From: Siphonodentalium dalli
Taxonomy: Eukaryota; Mollusca; Scaphopoda; Gadilida; Siphonodentaliidae
DNA length: 64,000 bases
Direction: 5' to 3'
Assembly (NCBI GenBank): GCA_032622095.1
Contig: CP136065.1
Location: 156,745,577 to 156,809,576 of the forward strand
The stretch's first letter is position 1, and each line of letters starts with the position of its first letter. Positions 40,901 through 46,900 of this stretch are shown piece by piece. Below the pieces are notes generated by a model that was not told the DNA's origin, ran no database searches, and worked only from the letters and a program-made list of their open reading frames with translations. The translations under genes and the position numbers were made by a program.

Positions 40901-43900
40901 ATGATGGGATGTAGATCATACCATGAATCTCTACTATGGCTAACACCCGTATATATCATATTCCACCAGTACAAAACCTGGGAACTTTTTGAAATTTTGA
41001 CAGGGAACCTTATAAAGTTGAAAAATAACACGGGGAATATATTTCGTAGTGATTATCTGTTCCTTAATAGGATACGTCACTATATGTGAAGATCCCAACT
41101 CGAAATTGCATGTTTTTCTGTGACTTTTGAGAGCCGATATCGCAATAAACTGTCAACTAATTGCCCAAGAAAATTTCCATAATTGTAAGAAACGCAAAGC
41201 AAAATCGCTCACAGAGTCACTTAGATCGTGAAATTTCGAGTTGGGACCTTCACCTACAGTGAACTACATGGGAACATGTCTCTATTCCGAAGGTTCGCTA
41301 TTCCGAAGGTTCACTAATCCGAAGGTTCACTAATCCGAAGGTTCACTATTCCGAAGGTTCACTATTCCGAAGGTTTTTGTTATTTTAAAAGTTAATTCTA
41401 TATTCTAAAGTATTGAGAGGGTTCTTTAGTACGAAGACTCTTTTTATGAATAAAATAACTTAAAACATTAAAAAAATAAATGTGATTTATGTTTTCGTCG
41501 GTTTCCTTGAGATTTAACCCTTTGGCGAGTAGAACGACATATATGTCGATTTAGGAAGTGTTATTTTACGTAGACATAACTTCAATAAATCATCTGATTT
41601 ATAAATGATTTACATGGGAGTTATTTTGATTAATATAATGTCCCAAATGCTAAAAGCGGACTATAACAGTGGGGCTCTTACGGTCAATCAATACTGGAGC
41701 GCTATAACTTACTGTATAGCAGAATACCACTGAATGGACCTAACTGCAATTCTGACTTTGTATTGATTTTAATATTGATGTTTCTTTCAAGTACAGATTG
41801 CCAGTTCGGGTAGAATGCATCTCTAACTCGTAGTTTATTTCAGTCATTGTGTTTTCAACTTTCTATAATATTAAAATGATAAACTGATACTGTCTTCTTG
41901 CTATTAATAACCGACATCTGGGACAAATTAGATATTAGATTGGGGTGTATAAATGTACGGGGGCGCAAATTTTGATTAATTTCTGGCTAAATACTCCCAT
42001 AATAGAAAACCTTCGGAATAGCGAACCTTCGGAATAGTGAACCTTCGGATTAGTGAACCTTCGGATTAGTGAACCTTCGGATTAGTGAACCTTCGGAATA
42101 GCGAACCTTCGGAATAGAGAACCCTACCCGAACTACATTACTATGATAGAGATAATAACTAAGAAATATATTCCCTTTGTTATTATTTAGATTTTATAAG
42201 CTAGGTTCCCTGTCAAAACTTCAAAAAGTTCCCAGGTTTTGTACTGGTGGAATATGATCTCTGCGGGTGTTAGCCATAGTAGAGATTCATGGCATGATCT
42301 AGATGGGATGTTGAAGTACTGAAATCCAGAGCATTGTCAATGCTCAAAGTGCGTCCTTCCCCTCCCTTGGGTACACCTCGATCGTGGGTTATTTGATCTG
42401 ATTGTTTTCACCCACCCCACCGCCGTTGGTACGTACGCGGGATTCAGGCCAGTTTCAGGCGGTATTCGGGATTGACAACCCCTCTGTTAGCTGGCATTCA
42501 GGATTCACACACCCCGATTAACCCTTTCTATACTAAATACTCATTGGGGCTGCGCTCCAAAATACAGCTAATAACATTCGCTTTTATAGTCAGTAAATAC
42601 TTGAACTACCTTCCTACGACGATTATATAACCCAGAAAGACGCATTGAAGTTATAAAAATACAACTTTGAACATGGTGTATCTAGGGTCAAACGTGCATG
42701 GCAAACATCGTGTTCAAAGCAGTGTTTAAAATTGTATTTTATGTTATCCCACAATGCGTCATTATGGGACATAGAATGGTCATAGAAAGGTAGTTCAAGT
42801 ATTTATCGACCTATATTTCGATACCGGGACAAATTAACGAGAGGCCGATCATGATCGGCAGATGTTAAACCATCCCTTGGCGATAGTAAATTACTATGAT
42901 TGGAATCATGAATGAGAGTTTTTATGTTGAATTATAGAGTATACTGTTATGTACTATTATAGACAAATGTACATAACACAAATTATTGGAATGCATGGGT
43001 CACTCGCATTTATATAAGAGAATGCACTGGTACAGGATCTGTAATGCTGCACCACCACAGCATTGGGTTAAATGTTAAAAGGTGACCTGGACATGGAATA
43101 CTTGGGTTAAGAGAGTCCAATTTAAGTTAACAATGATAATGTATCAAATTCTATCAACAGCCATCATGATAAAAACACCCCACTGCTGATCCATTAATAT
43201 CAATTATATAGCAGAGCTGTCAACAAATCACAGGCATTGTTTATGTTAAGGCTGGCATCACTATTAAACCAATAACATTTATAATGACCTCAGACCATAT
43301 GTAGAGTGATATACTCAGCTGTGCAATGCATCAGATGTTCTAGTATACTGTTAATATCATGTGAAGTGTATTGTTGAAACTTTTTTTAAAATTAGATACC
43401 ATAGTTTTCTTTAGCTGCACATTGGCATAAGAGACATCAGAAAATAATATACAGTAGCCTTATCAATACCTAAGTAGTCCAAAGACATGGGATAGAATTG
43501 GTGAATTGGGTTTAATGTCGCTCCAAACAAATTTACCAGTACATATCACAAGATTTTGGACCAATTTAAACCAAATTTCGTGTGGTGACTCGGGGTATCC
43601 TTGGCAGAGTTATAATGTTGTTAGTTTTTCAAATTTTGTTAACTTTAAACACTTTAATTATTTAAACAAAAAATATTTTATTATATATATTTTTTTATTT
43701 ATTTATTTAGTTAATAATTGTTTTTTGTTAAATTGAGCTAGGAATTCAATCTAATTTTTTTATTTTTTTTTAAGAGTGAATATATTTTTTCGATAAAGGG
43801 CCATAACTCAATTAAAAATAGTCGGATCATACCCATATTCGAACTCGATCTGTCTTTTATGCTGAGAAATCATATACAAACTTTGGTTCCGATCAGATAG

Positions 43901-46900
43901 AAAACATTTCAGTTATCACACCATGCGTAAAGTGTCTACAGACAGACGGACTAAGTGGTTAATCCGGATAACGACACTATGTTTACCATACTATGGTATG
44001 GGTAAACATAAAAAGCGAATATGATTAGTTTCAATTTGGAGCGCAAACCGCCAGGTCGCTTTAAACAAAAACTGATTAACCAAAGCAGTTGGCTAATAAT
44101 TGCGGGCGTCTTTCCAGACTTCATCATATAATACCCAGACTCACTCTTCAAGGTCCCGACGTATACATGTGTAATTGCCAACACTCAATAACAACTGCAT
44201 GCATGTCATTTCACTTGGTTTGAGCGAGACGCATATTATATACTGGTATATATGCCGCTTTAATTTGGGTACCACTTGGGAAGCACGTATGCATATATAT
44301 AACCACTAAGTCTTGGCAAGGCTGAAAGAGTTCTTGTGTAATTGGTACTCATACACTCAGCTGATGGGCTGCATGGGGAGCTATTACGACACATGGCGAA
44401 ATTACCAGAGCGACGTAAAAACAACTTTCGCAAAAATATGAATTCAGTTCCATTAACACTTTGAGGGCTAATCAACACAATAATCTTCCCAAGAGGACAC
44501 GATTCAAAGCACAGTGTTTTCTTAACACAGACAAGTGGACTTATCCACCAGGTAGACTATTTCATGGCCAATATCGTTTATATTCGCTGGGACAGCGACG
44601 CGCCTTGATACGAGGGTGTATATCACCCCTTGTATCCCGAATGCCAGTTAATATGCAGAGGGGTGAATATTCGTAACTACATAATACTCTAGTTTCCGGC
44701 ACATAGGTGACCGGATGCGACGCGGTTGATTTGTGAATTTCTGATGGGTGTTCAGATAATAAAAGCAGACGACAGCCCAATGCAAAATGATTACCGGTGA
44801 TGGCAGGAAGACATTCTGACAGGACTACATGTTTGTTATCCCCGAGCAATATACAACATACCTGTATTTATTGTTGATAATATGTTTGCTATACGTGTGT
44901 GTATGTTGTGATTGAAGTTATCATATCCTATCCCCGGCCTGACCACCTCTATACACTACAATAAAGGAAGCCCTTCCATCGAAAGTTGGGCTGTAAGCAT
45001 ATTTCCATATATCAGTCTGAACAAGGGTTCGAAGTGTTACACATAACATATATATTAATATCTGAACAGCCCAACACAGTTCAAAATTGTCTAGTGTGTA
45101 CATTGCTACAAGCATATGAGGCACCAACCTGGCCGGAATCCTATAGTCCAATCCTTGAACTTCGGGTAAATGTGAACTATGCGATAAACGTGCGAAGCAA
45201 ACTAAAGATATTTCAGCTATCGACATCAGCAGAATGTTGGTGATTTGTTGGCATTGTGTGTGGTTCTACAGAGTTAATTGGCTAATAATCATGTCGAACA
45301 TCCAAGCTTCGATTTTAATGGGCTTATTATACTCATCAAATATATATTTCTATTTACCGCGCATTCTGGCATTCAGAAAACTCCCGTGAAATATATTTGA
45401 GGGATCTATTCATAATAGCAATGTATATATTCATTAACTGTTTCAGATGTATTTCATTATAGTGATACATGTAGCTCATATTCATCATTCGGCAGTATTA
45501 TAACGAGTGTTCGTGTATAACTGTGAGGTAAAGATCAAATTCGGTGGGGTGTGAACGTTTCCACAGCTGTAAATAAAAAAAATATTAGCAAAGATTTTTC
45601 ACCAATCAGCTACCTGCATTAAAAGTTCTATATCCGGGCACACGTTCAGTGTTAAATTGACTACTTTCAACCACTATTTTTGTAGTCAAATCATGGTGTA
45701 CTGAAATGTACTGACATTTGACATTTGAACAATAATGTTAGAAATTCATTAAAGATTATAAAACTGATTTTCATTTTGCATGACATTCGTCGTATTTTTC
45801 ACACATGAAGACGAAAAGAATGTACTCTGGTGTAGAGTTGCATACATACAGCGCTGTAAAACTAGGTTTTTGCGGACGCATTGTCCCTTAGCAATTACCT
45901 AAGCACCTCCCTCTGATAATGTTTTAAATATGTGTGGAAATCCCCATGCACCAGCCATCGGTGGATCTTGTTAGATAACCTTCTGATCGCGTCGCCAACG
46001 GTCGACAGATCGCTTGAAACGGCTTGGAAATTTAACCCTTTACCCAACAGAACGGCCCTGTGCCAATGCATTCTCTTATATATGCGAGTCGACCATAGGT
46101 CGCCTCGCATATATAAGAGAATGCATTGGCTTAACACATTAAAAATTATAAAATTGTTAAAGAATGTAAGAAAAAATGGTAAAAAGTGTTAAAAAAAGTG
46201 CATTCTCTTATATATGCGAGGCGACCTATGGTCGACTCGCATATATAAGAGAATGCATTGGCACAGGGCATAACTGTAACTATCACAATGTGGTCAAGGA
46301 GCCGGTTCCAATGATATCCATATTTGTATGGTTCTATTGAGACAGACCGAAGATATTTTAGGCTGTTGAAGCTTTATTTGGCCAGTTTTGGCCGGTTTGT
46401 TGGGTAAAGGGTTAATGCACGAGTATGGATCAAATCGTTCAAAAAAATCAGTTGTCAATAGTCGTGATTAGATATCATCTCAAACGTACATGTACAATAT
46501 GCTGTCAGTGTTTATTTTATTTTTTTCCCGTCTGTTTTCTTGTATACAAATATATATAACCGCCTATTCCATATATTGAATACCCCCCCCCCCTACATAT
46601 TGGTATAGGTTGATTCTCGGGGATGAGCCCGTTCGGTGTACATAGTGTAGTAAACACACCATCATTCCAATAATTATATTAATCAAACTTCACAGATCGA
46701 TGGCCAAACTGGTTTATCATCAAGTTATTAAACTGATAGTTCTCAAGCAAATGTTCCAACCTAACACCAATGAAAAACTATTTAATATATACGGGGCATT
46801 GTATATGAGCAGATAATACACGAATGCCTTTTATAAAAAGGTGATCATTTTCTATCGGGGCACCCATCAAAAAGTTAAAATGGGACAAAATATCTCTTTT

